Source of the DNA: Puccinia triticina
Lineage: Eukaryota > Basidiomycota > Pucciniomycetes > Pucciniales > Pucciniaceae
Assembly (NCBI RefSeq): GCF_026914185.1
Contig: NC_070566.1
Span: 6,138,001-6,202,000 of the forward strand
Reading direction: 5' to 3'
DNA: 64,000 bases
In this document: in pieces, positions 21,507 to 33,032 of the stretch
Layout: each line of letters opens with the position of its first letter
Position numbering within the stretch: position 1 is the first letter of the stretch
Position numbers and translations under genes: made by a program
The notes under the pieces: model-generated
Told to the model about the DNA's origin: nothing
The model's input: only the letters and a program-made list of their open reading frames with translations
Databases searched by the model: none

Positions 21507-23174
21507 TTATTTTCTAAAGGCAGTCAGACTAGGATCTCTAAGAAGTTGATAATTGTCTAATCCTTCAGCAATTCTTCTGGTATGGTTTTCAATTGAGTAG
21601 TAGAAAATCATATTGAAAAATGTCTCGGCATATTTCATGTATTTCTTTTTTTTGGTTAGTAGATTGTGCAAACTTCTTCTATGAAGTTTCATCCAAAAAT
21701 GGAGCAATTTCCACACAGCACTTTGTACGTCCATATAAGTGTATCGGGAGTGGATCCACTGTTCAATTTCAGTCCTTTTGTTGTGAAAAAGAGTTTCCTC
21801 CTGTGTTGGATGTTTGGATAGTGGAGCAAACATTGCTTCAATGAGTTCAGCTGCTTTTTGTAACTGATGGGCAACATTGCTCTCCTGTTTGATTGGGCTA
21901 ATAACAGTTGCTGTGATCATCTCAACATTGAATAAGAATACCAGAACAAAAACCTGCCATCTATATTTTTCTACTCCAATCAAATTGCCAGGAAAATTTT
22001 CAAACTTGTACATTCCTAGCTTTTGCCAGTGGTCATACCAAATCAGTGACTTTTCAGAAATTGTTTTGTTTGCTTCTGATTTTAAGTGATCTCTTTCAGA
22101 TTTGAGGGCTTGTTTCTCTAGATTGGTTTGTTTGTGTCCCCGTTTCCTTCCTTTCCTAGTTCCACACTTAAAGAGCTGATCTACAAGTGATTCATCCTCT
22201 TTCAGAAAAAGTTCTCCTTTCTTAGGTTCATCCAATATCATGGCTGAGAGCTCTTCAATCTTTTTGAGATCAACTTGCAGTGGTTTAGTGCCAGTCAACA
22301 TCCCTTTATCAAACTTTAACTTGTGCGCTATGTTCTGAGATAGATGCACTTGACTGATGGAAGTTGAAAAGACTGGTGGAGTGGTTGTCAGCTCTTTGCT
22401 TGGATGATTGTACTTCATGTTTATCAACTTGGCCAGCTTTGCCTTAGTGGTCAGGGTAGCAGTTGCTTGGAAACTGGTTTGGCTGCTTGTCTTTCCAGAT
22501 AATGATTTGTTTGGATTGGTTGTACTCCTCTTGTCTGCTTTTTCAGCAAGGAAGACATTTGGCTCTGGTTTGGAGGGTTTCCATGTTTCTTTAGTCTCCA
22601 GAATCTGTGGACCTGGTTCCCCACTAGTTACTATGTCAAAACCCATCAGTTGCAAGGTTTTTTTGGGTGGTTCTTCTGGAAGAGACGTAGTAGGCAGCAC
22701 TAGAGAATTTGAATTGGGGTGATGGGATACCAATGTGGAGCTTTTGCGTTTTGAGTTTTGAGGGGTTTCTATTCTTGATGCTGGATCTATCACAAGGGGT
22801 TCTTGTGGAATCTTTTCTGTATCAAAATACATACTAAGTCCATTTCCTCTTTGTTCTAAATTATAGAAATTACTGATTGCTGGAGGTTCCCTGAATTGAA
22901 ATAGTGGAGAAAAGCTAGCAGTACTTATGTCTGTTCCTTGAACATCTTTGGGAAGTGAAAGAAATTCATTATTCTTCAATTCTTGTCTGTTATAATTCAA
23001 GAATGGAATGTCTGTGGGATTAGGAGGCAAAGTTTGATTTTTGACCCTTGATGAGGGAACTCCCACTTGGCCATTATGTATGTTTTTTGCAGGATCACCT
23101 GAGAATTTTTCAAAGGCATAGCAGAAAGAAACTGAGTAAAAGACAAGCACCAGGTATCTTCTGAGGGATTCCAT
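21507..23174 (-). CDS. Secreted protein, 555 aa, candidate rust effector
   Basis: A single uninterrupted frame encodes 555 residues. The start MESLRRYLVLVFYSVSFCYA looks like a classical secretion signal, with cleavage probably after FCYA. A long Ser/Thr/Pro-rich middle follows, with no predicted transmembrane segment apart from a weakly hydrophobic stretch (WQVFVLVFLFNVEMITATVI). The last 170 residues are rich in Trp, Tyr, Phe and His (WYDHWQKLGMYKFENFPG; WKLLHFWMKLHRRSLHNLL; FFNMIFYYSIENHTRR). It has almost no cysteines (one in the signal region, one at FKCG). I recognise no enzyme or known effector family. The gene is AT-rich and intronless, unlike the multi-exon conserved genes on either side. 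The effector idea is an inference from secretion and lack of known domains. Confidence 0.7.
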   Translation of the reverse strand: MESLRRYLVLVFYSVSFCYAFEKFSGDPAKNIHNGQVGVPSSRVKNQTLPPNPTDIPFLNYNRQELKNNEFLSLPKDVQGTDISTASFSPLFQFREPPAISNFYNLEQRGNGLSMYFDTEKIPQEPLVIDPASRIETPQNSKRKSSTLVSHHPNSNSLVLPTTSLPEEPPKKTLQLMGFDIVTSGEPGPQILETKETWKPSKPEPNVFLAEKADKRSTTNPNKSLSGKTSSQTSFQATATLTTKAKLAKLINMKYNHPSKELTTTPPVFSTSISQVHLSQNIAHKLKFDKGMLTGTKPLQVDLKKIEELSAMILDEPKKGELFLKEDESLVDQLFKCGTRKGRKRGHKQTNLEKQALKSERDHLKSEANKTISEKSLIWYDHWQKLGMYKFENFPGNLIGVEKYRWQVFVLVFLFNVEMITATVISPIKQESNVAHQLQKAAELIEAMFAPLSKHPTQEETLFHNKRTEIEQWIHSRYTYMDVQSAVWKLLHFWMKLHRRSLHNLLTKKKKYMKYAETFFNMIFYYSIENHTRRIAEGLDNYQLLRDPSLTAFRK

Positions 23175-25745
23175 CCTATGTGCTCAGATGATCTATCGAT
23201 TTCAAGATTATTATTGCAGGTTGGAGGGTCTTCCTTATGATAAAAGGTATTGAAGAACAGAAGATTGAATTCTGTGCAAATGAAGTGAAGTTGATTCATA
23301 TCTGTACCATACACTGTAGGAGCAGCCTTGGAGATGAGTCTTAAAGCAGGCCAATAGCTGTTATAAGTGGAAGAAATATGCATAACTCCCAATCAGTTTG
23401 CTGCCCAGTTTTTTAAGAGCTCAGCCATCCAAACAAGGGGAGCTCTACAGCTGAAATATACACTCTCAGTGAAATCAGAAAGTTCTTGTTTTAGCAAGGC
23501 CAGGATTTCAATATGTAATGTAAGTGGTACTTACACTTGATGAGTGCTGTATGTACAGCCTACAAGATTTCTCACAAAGCAGATAGCAATTTAAGTCTTT
23601 GTGCTGTTACTGTTTATGAAAAGTCACACTTCAAAAATACATGTATGCATTTTCAAACCAATTAATTAAAACAGAATAAAATCACCTTTTTTTATAAAAA
23701 AAAATTGTCTGAGCCTGGTTCTCTTACGTGATGGCAGTATGAGGACACAAGAACTTCTAGGTGATTCTAGAGATATTTTAGGATACAAGATAAAAAAGAG
23801 AAGTAACAAAGAAGAAAGAGATGATTTAAATGATGATGATCTGAGTTTTATACATATAATTATGGGAACTAACATCCTCTGGAAATGTTAAAAGCTGAAG
23901 GGTTGGGTTTCAATCCATGTCAGAGACGCAACAGCCAACCCCTAATATCACATTGGCCCTACAGACTCAAGTTTTTCTTTTAAATGCCTGCTATTTTTTT
24001 CAACATTTTTTTGAGATAGTTTTTTGGAAGATTTCAGAGGGCTAATAAGAGATTAATTAGATAATATAATCTTCAAAAAATATTAAAAGAAAAAACAATA
24101 AAGTCTTGAGGTAGAGATTTACCTAAGATCAGACAAGAAGCCGCTCTCAACTGAGAAAATGTTGAGTGACAGAAATATAGGAAAAGTGCAAGTTTGCAAG
24201 TAAGTTCCTTCTGATCTAGCAATTGATCTGTACATAAGCAAGCAGCATTAGCTTTAGTTGGTAGACTCCTGGGTCCTTACCCAGAAGACGCCAAAGGCTC
24301 CCAAGATCTGGTTTATTGAGCTTTGTAGAAATGGTGTATGAGTCATGCAAATTTATCTGTTAAAGATTTTTTACTCTTCTAATCAGCTTCTTGTTTCTTT
24401 TTTCCAAGCTCAAAAGCCTAATTGCTTACCAATTTTTCCTCGTCCTTCTTGAGCCAAATTGGTTCAGAAATTCTCTTCCCTGTAATTTGTCTACAAGAAT
24501 GGGATGAAGTGTTAGCTAAACATCTTGCCAGCAACAAGTGAGAATACCAGATGCTCAAATTTGGTGCTGGCTGATATTTTGTCTTTGAGTGACTGAAAAT
24601 TGGGATTAACAGAGGTTTAAGCTCTTATACAACAGAGGTTGTATCTGCATGCACCATTGAGATGTCATGAGTTTCTTCATCCTTGCAAGTCAGGTCTCCC
24701 CGGTCATTTGGCTCGAGTCTGTAGAGCCAGACATGCCACATGCAAGTCCATCCTTGGGAGGTTTCTACGCTCCCCGAGGACAGTCTACTTGTGTTAAGTT
24801 TGAGTTTTTGTTGTGACTTGGGTCACTGGGTTACCTGGCTGCGGCTCTCTGCTGCGGAGAAGACTATGTCTCCTCGACCAGAGGCTCCAGTTGAGCCTGT
24901 TATCTTATTACAATCAGATTCTACCGCATCACCAGTGTTTCCAGAGCCCCAGTCTCCACTGTTATCTGTTCTTATCCGGTCATTCAATGTGACACCCGCT
25001 GGCAAGACTCAAACCAGAACTCGCAGGGCAGTTGGAATGGATTGCACCCATCTAGACATAAAGCTTCTAGGGAATGGTATACTCAGTCAGGCGGATCTTC
25101 ATGGTGTCATGTCCGCGGAAATGATAGCCGTAGAACTGCTCGGCTGCTGGCCGGGTCCGTTTTGCTCTGCTTGAAAGGATCCTATGTTTGCTTAATCCAG
25201 CAGTCATCAATCCTTTTTCTTGGCAAATTTTAGTCAGGCAGTTGGGCAATTTACATACACACACAGCTGTAACATTGTTGTACATATTTATTTATCATCT
25301 CTCTTGTTTCCTTTGGGTCAGATGTGATTCTTGTCCGACCCTTGGGCGCGGACCACGACCGGTGGAAACAACTTCCAGAGGTGGCTCCTCTGGAATGGGT
25401 TTATGAAACGGACTACATAAAAAATACATAGCCCCCCCAAGGCAATACCCAAAGATGGAACGTTCTAGAGGAGATAATCAAGATCAGCTTGGTGAGGCTT
25501 GGTGGCGACGATATTTGCATCAACTTCCAACCGCGGCGGGTCACAGTGATGGGTCAGCAAGACGCGGGCTCGGGTACTCGATCACCCCGATGGTGCCCGC
25601 ACGTTCGGGGCCGAGTATATATGCTCCCCAGCGGCCGCTGCGACCCAACTCCTCCCAGAGTCCAGACCAAGCCACCAAAAACCTTCACCTCCATATCCAA
25701 CCAGCCACATATCCATCCAGCTCTGTTTAACGCGCTACGTCCAAG
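23175..25745. other. AT-rich spacer with one MULE-type end; no gene seen
   Basis: The first 1.5 kb is AT-rich without a supported gene. Around 24700-24810 lies a terminal end of the CTTAACACAAG family (see separate entry). The frames at 24740-25174 and 25455-25758 have no recognisable motifs. The last 100 bases before SKP1 are pyrimidine-rich and probably its 5' untranslated region. Confidence 0.4.
24715..24802 (-). mobile_element. Solo end of the CTTAACACAAG (MULE-like) family
   Basis: Read on the minus strand, this starts AAACTTAACACAAGT near 24802 and continues with a degenerate hairpin that closes at GGATGGACTTG. It has the same plan as the left ends of the elements at 41607 and 54987. 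The partner end was not found nearby. Confidence 0.45.
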
Positions 25746-26738
25746 ATGGTTGTCTTAGTAACGTGAGCCTCCCTCTTCCTGATCACCTGGACATATCAAA
25801 TAATCGAGGGGTTCGCTTCGATCAGTGGCCAGCTCACCCATAAAAATCGGTTCCTTGTCCGATCGTCTGACTGCTCTTTCTCCCCAGATCTGATGGCGAG
25901 CAGTTCACCATTGACCGGGAAGTCGCGATCAGGAGTGTTCTGATCAAGAACATGATCGAAGGTCAATTGCTTATTCATTCCTCTTATCTTCGTTCGACTT
26001 GAATCAACTTCAACTCACTAGGCTCTTTCTTGAAAAAAATAAAACAACAGATGTTGGAGAGTCTGACAACCCGATCCCACTGCCCAACGTCTCAGCCAGT
26101 GTGCTGAAAAAGGTCATTGAATGGTGCGAGCACCATAAGAAGGATCCCGAGCCCTCCACCGAGGATCCCGACGACGCTCGGAAACGAGCTACTGAAATCA
26201 GCGATTGGGATACTAAATGTGAGACTGGTTCTCGGTCTCAGCTTGCCTTACTTGTTCCTCATGAATGCTCTCCACCCTCTCGTTGGATTATCAACAGTTA
26301 TCAACGTTGATCAGGAGATGCTTTTCGAGATCATCTTGGCTGCGAACTACTTGGACATCAAGCCTTTACTGTTAGTCCGCTTCCTTCGCAACCTAACCGG
26401 TCGACATCAAATGTTAATTCTCCCTCCCTTCTTGATTGTAGGGATGTCGGCTGCAAGTCGGTCGCCAACATGATCAAAGGCAAGCAACCCGACGAGATCC
26501 GGAAGCTCTTCAACATCGTTAGTCCCGATCCATTTTTTTCTTACTCTGCTTGGGTGTATCCAGACTTTTTTAAAATCATCATCCTCCCTTTCAGACAAAC
26601 GATTTCACGCCTGAAGAAGAGGCACAGATCAAGAAGGAAAACGAATGGGCAGAGGTGCAATCTGTTTCATTTTCTAAGACTCGTATCCCTTCATGTTGAC
26701 TAACTCGTTGCCATCAATTCGATTTGCAGGACCGATGA
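25746..26738 (+). CDS. SKP1: SKP1, SCF ubiquitin-ligase adaptor
   Basis: SKP1 bridges cullin-1 and F-box proteins in SCF ubiquitin ligases; in yeasts it also works at kinetochores. Seven exons are clear: 25746-25762, 25888-25961, 26051-26218, 26298-26370, 26442-26517, 26595-26654 and 26730-26738. They sum to 477 nt, or 158 residues, the normal family size. The product starts [20 protein letters not shown]. The BTB-like fold follows with [20 protein letters not shown] and HHKKDP. Next come [20 protein letters not shown] and [20 protein letters not shown], and the C-terminal F-box-binding helices [14 protein letters not shown] and [20 protein letters not shown]. All splice sites are GT-AG. The last exon codes only for the final DR and the stop. 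Confidence 0.97.
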
Positions 26739-27120
26739 ACGTTTCTTTTCTTCGCGTTCATTTCTTTATTTTGTCTACACACAATCACGAAAAATAACAA
26801 AAAAAAACTGTCCAGGTTGTGGTTTGCTCGATAAGACTTGTTTGGAGTTTGACGGGAAAGAGACTGAATTTGCTGCCATGATTGATCATATCTATGATGT
26901 AGTAGAGACGCGATACTCCTTTTCACTTGTATTGGCCAATGAGAAGATAAATAACGACTTATCCCCTGTGGGGGTATACCCCATGATATGCAGTAGCTGT
27001 GACAAAGGCCCCGTTTGGCAGGGCCCAGCGTCATATGTGGGAATAAACCGCAGCGTAATAATCCGAATAAGCTTTACTAAACCTTATTTGTATTATTACT
27101 GGGCTTACGCAATTATAGAG

Positions 27121-27594
27121 GGCCGTTTGGGACGGCCATCGTAATATAGCGACAGCAGTCCTGTCTGTTTGGTGCGCCACTCAAAAACAAGTCCGGCCTG
27201 CGCTTCTCTCCTCCTCAAATCCGATGCCACGATGCCCCCACCGGGCTCCGCAACCCTCGACAACATCCGCCTCTCGCCTCGCTTCCAAGACGAACGCCAG
27301 CAGAAAATCATCAAGCTGGTCATCTTGATGGTGATTGTAGCCTCGCTTCGTTTGGGTCAGGAAGCGGAGGCGGGATTGAAGCCTCGGTCGATTGGGGGGG
27401 AGGTTTCGAGGATGGAGGTCTCTTGCGTTGGGGTGCCATTGAGTCGCACGGATTCGAGGCTGAAGGGAGCGATTATGACCGCAAATTTTGGGGTCAGGGT
27501 GAAATATCCCAAATGGCGGGGGGAATAATGGAGCGTGAACTCCTGTCGTCAACTTTATGACGCTCGGTGGGCTGCCAAACAGGGACAGGGGATA
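27121..27594. repeat. Probable second-level TIR element
   Basis: GGGCCGTTTGGGACGGCCATC followed by TAATATAGCGACAGCAG is mirrored at 27545-27594 by CTGTCGTCAACTTTATGACG and CTGCCAAACAGGG. The 119-codon open frame at 27169-27528 lies between these arms and is rich in GC; it has no recognised motif. Borders are approximate. Confidence 0.4.
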
Positions 27595-27668
27595 GCGTAA
27601 TATCCCCTGTCCCCCCAAAAATAATCTGCAAGGTTTTTTATTACGCTCCCACATTTTTGTGGACAGCA

Positions 27669-28274
27669 GGACCCTGGAAACCCCCTATAAATGGGGGTAA
27701 TGTAAAATCCAGAATTTTGCCAAAATTCATACATTTTTTGACTTGATTCATACACATTTCATGCCTACACTCAGGGGATTTTCCAGTTTTTCATACATTT
27801 TTAATGCCTACCATTGCTGCCGAGGGGGGGGGGGGGGGTGCAGAAGAATAAAATCTTGCTTCAATTTTGCAAAATTTCCATTTTTCTTGTCCTCTATGCA
27901 AAAAAGAAAACAATAGGAGGGTTCAATTGTGGGCTTAAGAATGCCTTCTGGTGATTTTCAGCTTAAGTTTTAAGAAGTATTGAGGGAAATAAAATTGGTA
28001 AAATTGACTTTTGATGCCCTATGCCAATGGTATAGGCCCTAAGACAAGGGGGGCTGCTGAGGGGGGGAAGGGGCTTTTCTGTTGCACTCTCAGGAATTTC
28101 ATACATCTTAGTTACCACCCTCCCTTACCCAGGAAAAAATTCATACACTTGAAGTGCTTACCATTGAGGCCAAAAAAGCCCATTCATACCGTTTTTGTGC
28201 CTACCATTTTGGGTTTTTGCCAAAAAATTCATACATTTTCATTACCCCCATTTATAGGGGGTTTCCAGGGTCCT
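27669..28274. mobile_element. hAT-type MITE, 35-bp perfect TIR, 8-bp TSD
   Basis: The first 35 bases (AGGACCCTGGAAACCCCC onwards) and the last 35 are perfect reverse complements. TGGACAGC flanks both sides (27661-27668 and 28275-28282), an 8-bp target duplication. The 606-bp interior carries direct repeats of TTCATACATTTT and TGCCTACCATT and a run of about 18 G at 27822. There is no coding frame. It landed 11 bp from the right end of the element at 27007-28293, so it is younger than that element. Confidence 0.85.
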
Positions 28275-28293
28275 TGGACAGCCAAACGGAGCC

Positions 28294-29789
28294 AAAGTCA
28301 GCCACGCGTGCGATCTTCGATCCCGCAAAAGTTGTAGAGCACTGAGCTCGTTTTCCATCTGTCTCCTATACAAACATCCCCCAACTGAATGGATACACAA
28401 TTAACAATAACTACTGCCATGCATGTGTGTAAGCGTGTTATTCATGCATATCATTTGTAGGCCTTTGAACCTCTTTGAACCACGCAATAACTGGGGAATT
28501 CTTCACGCACCAAGCTTTTGTGACATAACTATGATTATGTATTGTGTTTTGAATAATTCTTGGACATTTGGGTAATCCCCCCCTCCATCACAAAAACACC
28601 AACTTCACTTGATGTATGCCAAAAATGGGGTTCACTCACAGATTCTACTGGTATTCAGCTACAAATGCCTCCCAGACCCCAAAAGTGTAGCTTTTAAACT
28701 TTCCGGTGCAGAACTAGTTTTGGAAAAGTGTCCAAGCTTTTTTCAAAACACAATATTCTGTTGCTCCAATTTCATCTGCACCACCGCCACACATTAGGCC
28801 TGCCTTAGCGCTCCTGTGAGCGGCTGGAAAGCAATTCGGCTGGGGGTTGCTTGGTCAGCGAAACAATGTCCAAAGTTCTGGTTCCGCCGACCGTCTCAGG
28901 ACGTCCGGAAACGGTCGCGGGGACACACTAACTTTGATAGTTGTGCCTCGAATGTTCGGGAGTCGTCACCAAGACGCAGGAACTAGCTGGCTTATGAATA
29001 AGGTGATTTGTGGGTATTTAGAGTGGGGCCAACTCTTTTCCTTCTCAGAGAATCGTATCTTTGGCAACGGTAGGTCAGAAACTACACATTTCCTTTGACA
29101 AAATTTTGTTACGGAGTGAACGAGGAGGATCTTAGGGAAGCGGTGACGCCGCGGTCCGCCTGCTCGGACATGGTCGTCCAGTGCCCGATCGGTCCCGCAT
29201 CCACACAACGGGGAGGAGCGGCCTAGTAACCATGGGTCCGGGGCCGGTATGCAACCGCTACTACATAGCCAGCTTACCCCAGCTCAGCAGCTCAAAACTT
29301 GTCCTTGGAAAGGATCGGGCGCGACCCGCCCGGAGTCATGACGCGCTTCCAGCACAACCACGGGTCCATCTCACAAGGAAACAACTGGAAAGTTGTCGTC
29401 GAGGTATCTTGCTGAATGCAAGCACTTCTCGCGGTTGAAGCCCGGCTGGGGCCTGCTAAATCAATTTGGCAGCCACGCAAACCACTTCGGCAGTAGTGAG
29501 AAAAAAGCGTTAGGATCCGTCATCAGAAATCTGAGAAGCAGGAGTCGCCTTATTCACAAGATAAAACCTGAGGGTGGAGACCACTCAGAACCAAGTCGCG
29601 TTCCTCCCTGTCCCTGCATTTCCCGCCTCTTACAAACTACGTGTAGCGGTTCATTTCTCCAACTAACATTGAAATCACACAGCTTGCACCAGTCAGTAAT
29701 CCTGAATCGCCATCAGTATTCTTTCACACTCTCATCAGCGCAGCCTCTTATTTCTTCAACCCTAGCCTGGAGGCAGGTAAAGCTTCAAA
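28294..29789. other. Spacer before the first secreted-protein gene, nothing supported
   Basis: Open frames here are short, overlap on both strands and show no motifs. The last 200 bases, with TATTTCTTCAACCCTAGCC, are probably promoter and 5' untranslated region of the gene starting at 29790. Confidence 0.35.
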
Positions 29790-31208
29790 ATGGTTTTGAT
29801 ATCCGCCACACTCCTCCTCCTCATTCTCCATGTCCAGGTGTTTACTTTCGGTCTTGGTAAAGAGCACTCTGCGAGCGGGAAATCAAAACTCAAACTGAAG
29901 GACTCTCAAACTGTACCCACGCCTCCTGGAGAAGCCCAGCAAGCGGCAGTACCTCTGCAGCTGGTAGCACCTCCAAGCGGTCAAAGACCCCCGAGTGCAT
30001 TCGATCAGGACGAAGCTGGGAACAACTTGGTCGACCTGATGTCTAAGCTTAATGCGAACTTGGAGGGAATCACCAATTACGGAAGTGATATATCCGACAT
30101 TCAGGACGGGGCTTCTAGAGTAATCCGCTTGCTCCCACAAGTCAACACCATAAGGACTGCTGTTTTAGCTACTGTTCCTAGCCCCAACGCAGGTCAGCTC
30201 AACAGCGACAATCAATTCGCTGGTGAGGCTGCTGAGCGATTAGCGTGAGTCGTCTCACGATCTTATCTTTGCCTTCAACTTCATAGGCTGATGCTTCTCC
30301 ATCCGGGGGTTTTCTTCTCAGGCTATCAATGACAGAGATTTTAAACAATCCTTTCGATGCAAAGTAAGTTTTGTTCTTGAAATACTTACAGGCACGGTGA
30401 GGTTATAAGGGCAGATAATCTGAAGTACTGACATGCTCTCCATCTAAACTTAGCATAATTCGAAAGGAGTACCCACATATTCGCGAAAGCTTCAGGATAA
30501 TTGCCGGTGGTATGTCAAAGTCCTTCGCTGGGGTTACACTCCAGCAAGACCTCTGACTGATGGTCGAAATTAAAATTAATTGTTTCTTTTTCCTCGACAG
30601 TTTTTGGGGAGCTCGCCGCCACAGCCAATCCGCAGGCCGCCGCCGGGAACGCACGAGTTCAAGGACTAGTGCCCGGGGGGGACACTGCTACGGACATTTC
30701 CGCAAACCAGCCGGGTTTGATTTCTGCGAAGGGACTGCTGCCATCGAAGGGACTATTAACGTCGAAGGGACTGCTAACATCTAAAGCCTTGAAAGAAAAT
30801 TTCGCCGAAAGGAAAACCGCCAAGCTGACGGAAAAGGCGGAGCGACAAAATACTGAAGGGGGAAGAGCAAAAAACAGGGTCTCGCAAGAATCCTTTGAAA
30901 GGAAACGAATCGACCTCAAAGAAAAGGTGGAAAGATTAATTCCTGAGGAAGGGAAGTCAAAAGATAGAGGTTCAAAAGAATCTTTCAACCAGAAGGAGAA
31001 AATGAACCTGAAGGAGAAAACCACAAAACCCACATCCGAGGAGGGACGGAAAAATGATAAGCCCTTGGTACAAGCAGCCAAGCAATTTGGAGAAAATTCC
31101 ACAGCAGACTCACCGGCCAGGCAACATACCGAAGGTCCGACCATGAAAGATCGGTTAAGGCAGTTAAGCGTGACAAAACCAGCACCGAAACCGATCTCAA
31201 AGGCGTGA
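29790..31208 (+). CDS. Secreted protein A, candidate effector, 386 aa
   Basis: Four exons were placed: 29790-30244, 30322-30363, 30454-30509 and 30601-31208, together 387 codons with the stop. The N-terminus MVLISATLLLLILHVQVFTF is a clear signal peptide. A conserved core follows: LMSKLNANLEGITNYGSDIS, RVIRLLPQVNTIRTAVL, then across the short exons LSMTEILNNPFDAN and IIRKEYPHIRESFRIIAG. The C-terminal 200 residues are highly charged, Lys/Glu-rich and repetitive (three SKGLLTSK-like units, then KEKVERLIPEEGKSKDR). There are no cysteines in the mature part, and no known domain. It is a paralogue of the gene at 34584-35861: same signal, core and exon plan. Secretion is inferred from sequence; a role in host interaction is a guess from the organism type. 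Confidence 0.78.
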
Positions 31209-32281
31209 AAATCATGGGGAGCAGCAACGGCATCGCACGAATCGACCGATCTTTTGGGGTTTAGCTCTGACTTCTTTGTAAAAAAAAACTAATTATCAAT
31301 GCTTTCTATCAACCTCTCACTCTGTTTTCTCTTGGTTTGACTTACTGTATCTTTTGAAGCGGCATTGATAACATCATTTCTTATCAAAACAATCTGGGAT
31401 TTTGTTGTCTTTATAGCCCGCACATGCTGGGCAAATTTATTAAACATTTTTATCCATTTGCAATTATTCTAAATTGGGTTTGATAATTGATTCAACGTAA
31501 TTACTGCCAGTAAATAAAATATAGACAAATGTATAGCATTGCGCTTGCCATCTGATACTTTGTCAAGTTGACCAAGTGGGCTTCAACATTTAAGTTCCGG
31601 AGATTTGCTAGAAAATGTCTCAGCCTCTCATGCCATTCCGATTCTCGCACCGTATTTCCCGCTCAGTTGCTCCACCATTTTCCTCCCGCTCCCCGAGGCA
31701 CTCTTCCTCCTTATTATACTCGCGTAATGCAAGCAAGAGGGTCGAGATTTTTATTAGATGTTTCCTGGAAATTGTTTCTAGAACATTCAAGTAGTAGACC
31801 CTACTCACAACAGTTCAAGACGAGGATTTTGTTGCGGGAATGTTCAGGTAGAGGAAAACATATGCGTTGAGATTGTGGATTGCAACGGATCTTGCTCTGA
31901 GTCTTGGGTGTTGTGTACCGCCACGAAATGCTGGTTCGAACGGGTGTCTGGCGGGTCCTGGAAGGTGCTGGCTCCGGTCCTGTGCTGTTCCGGGCCGTGA
32001 ATGCTGGCACCTTCGGATTCTTGTGATGATGATGTCCGACTACTGCCCGGACCGTCGGATCCGAGCGATATTCCCGGTCCCGCGGTCTTGTGCCGATCCA
32101 CTGTGAGGTCGAGCGGGGACTCGGCGGTATGTACCCGAATTGACCGACGGATATCCTGAACTCTTCAATCGACAAACAGGCCCCTACTTCGAATCGCGTT
32201 CCGGCATCACCAACGATATCCTTACACCACTCGACCCGCTTGGATACGTTACCTTAACCGACTCACTCACTTAAAATTGAT
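31209..32281. other. Spacer, no gene seen
   Basis: The first 350 bases are AT-rich 3' flank. Frames at 31568-32175 overlap on both strands without motifs. The end is the PDCD5 promoter region. Confidence 0.35.
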
Positions 32282-33032
32282 ATGGCCGACCCCGAGTTAG
32301 AGGCGATTCGACAGGCGAGTGGATAAATTATCTGTATGAAGCATTAGACGCTTGCCTATCTGATGCTGACCCAATCGCTCTATAGAAACGATTGGCAGAA
32401 CTTGCTAGTCGAGAGGATGGCCCCAGTTTACCATCCTCAGTTATGTCGAAACTGGGTGGCCAGCCTGCAGGTGGCGGCGAAGAAGACGCGAAGAAGGCCG
32501 AAAACGAAGAGTAAGCTTACTACATATTTCGAACCTCATCGTCAGAACTCAAATAATTTGCTATCCTTTACAGGATTCGCAGAACAGCAGTAAGTCAGAT
32601 AATCGATAACGATGCTCGCGAACGATGTGGGTAAAACTTTCTCTGAATCTGTCAACCAAAACATCTTATCAAAAAAGGTCGGAGGCATGCGTTAGTTAAA
32701 CCAGCTCCGGTGAACAGTATCGCGCATTGCTTTGGTGCGACCCCAACGTGCACGACAAATTGAAGATATGCTCCTAAGGATGGCTCAATCTGGTCAGCTG
32801 AGAGGAAGGGTTACGGAGGAACAGCTGATCAGTGTTTTGGACCAACTGGAGCGTGCGGAAAGTGGCTCTACTGCATCTGCCAACGAACCCAAGAAAATTA
32901 CTGTGCGTTTTTTAACCTCTTGTGATGATCATCCAACTTCTTCCAAACCATTGAGTTGACGGCCATGTGTTTTCTCCCTGGAAACAGTATGTGCGGAAAG
33001 ATGCATTCGATGATGACGATTGGGATTTGTAA
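32282..33032 (+). CDS. PDCD5: PDCD5 family DNA-binding protein
   Basis: PDCD5/TFAR19 is a small conserved helical protein of eukaryotes and archaea, linked to apoptosis in animals and binding DNA in vitro; its fungal role is poorly known. Five exons: 32282-32314, 32386-32510, 32574-32626, 32718-32902 and 32988-33032, totalling 441 nt or 146 residues, close to the usual 125-140. The family signature is plain: MADPELEAIRQKRLAEL, EEIRRTAVSQIIDNDARERL and SRIALVRPQRARQIEDMLL. It continues with RMAQSGQLRGRVTEEQLISV and ends KITYVRKDAFDDDDWDL. Intron 1 (32315-32385) opens with GC, as CAG/GCGAGT, not GT; no GT site nearby keeps the frame. The other three introns are GT-AG. Confidence 0.93.

Larger units (their letters stand above)
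27007..28293. mobile_element. Tourist-like TIR element hosting other MITEs
   Basis: The left end GGCCCCGTTTGGCAGG and the right end GCCAAACGGAGCC (28281-28293) are inverted. The arms also share TGTGGGA and AGCGTAATAA blocks. AAA flanks both sides (27004-27006 and 28294-28296), a possible 3-bp duplication. At least one and probably two further elements sit inside it. The terminus matches that of the palindrome at 4391-4752, so the two are probably one superfamily. Confidence 0.6.

Noticed and set aside
24240..24312. tRNA-like stretch with an A-box resembling TAGCTTTAGTTGG and a CTGGG/CCCAG stem
   Set aside because: The B-box and T-arm are missing, and the anticodon loop is the wrong size, so it does not make a cloverleaf.
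27169..27528. 119-codon open frame in the MITE nest as a gene
   Set aside because: It lies wholly between inverted arms, has no motif, and no intron or flanking support.
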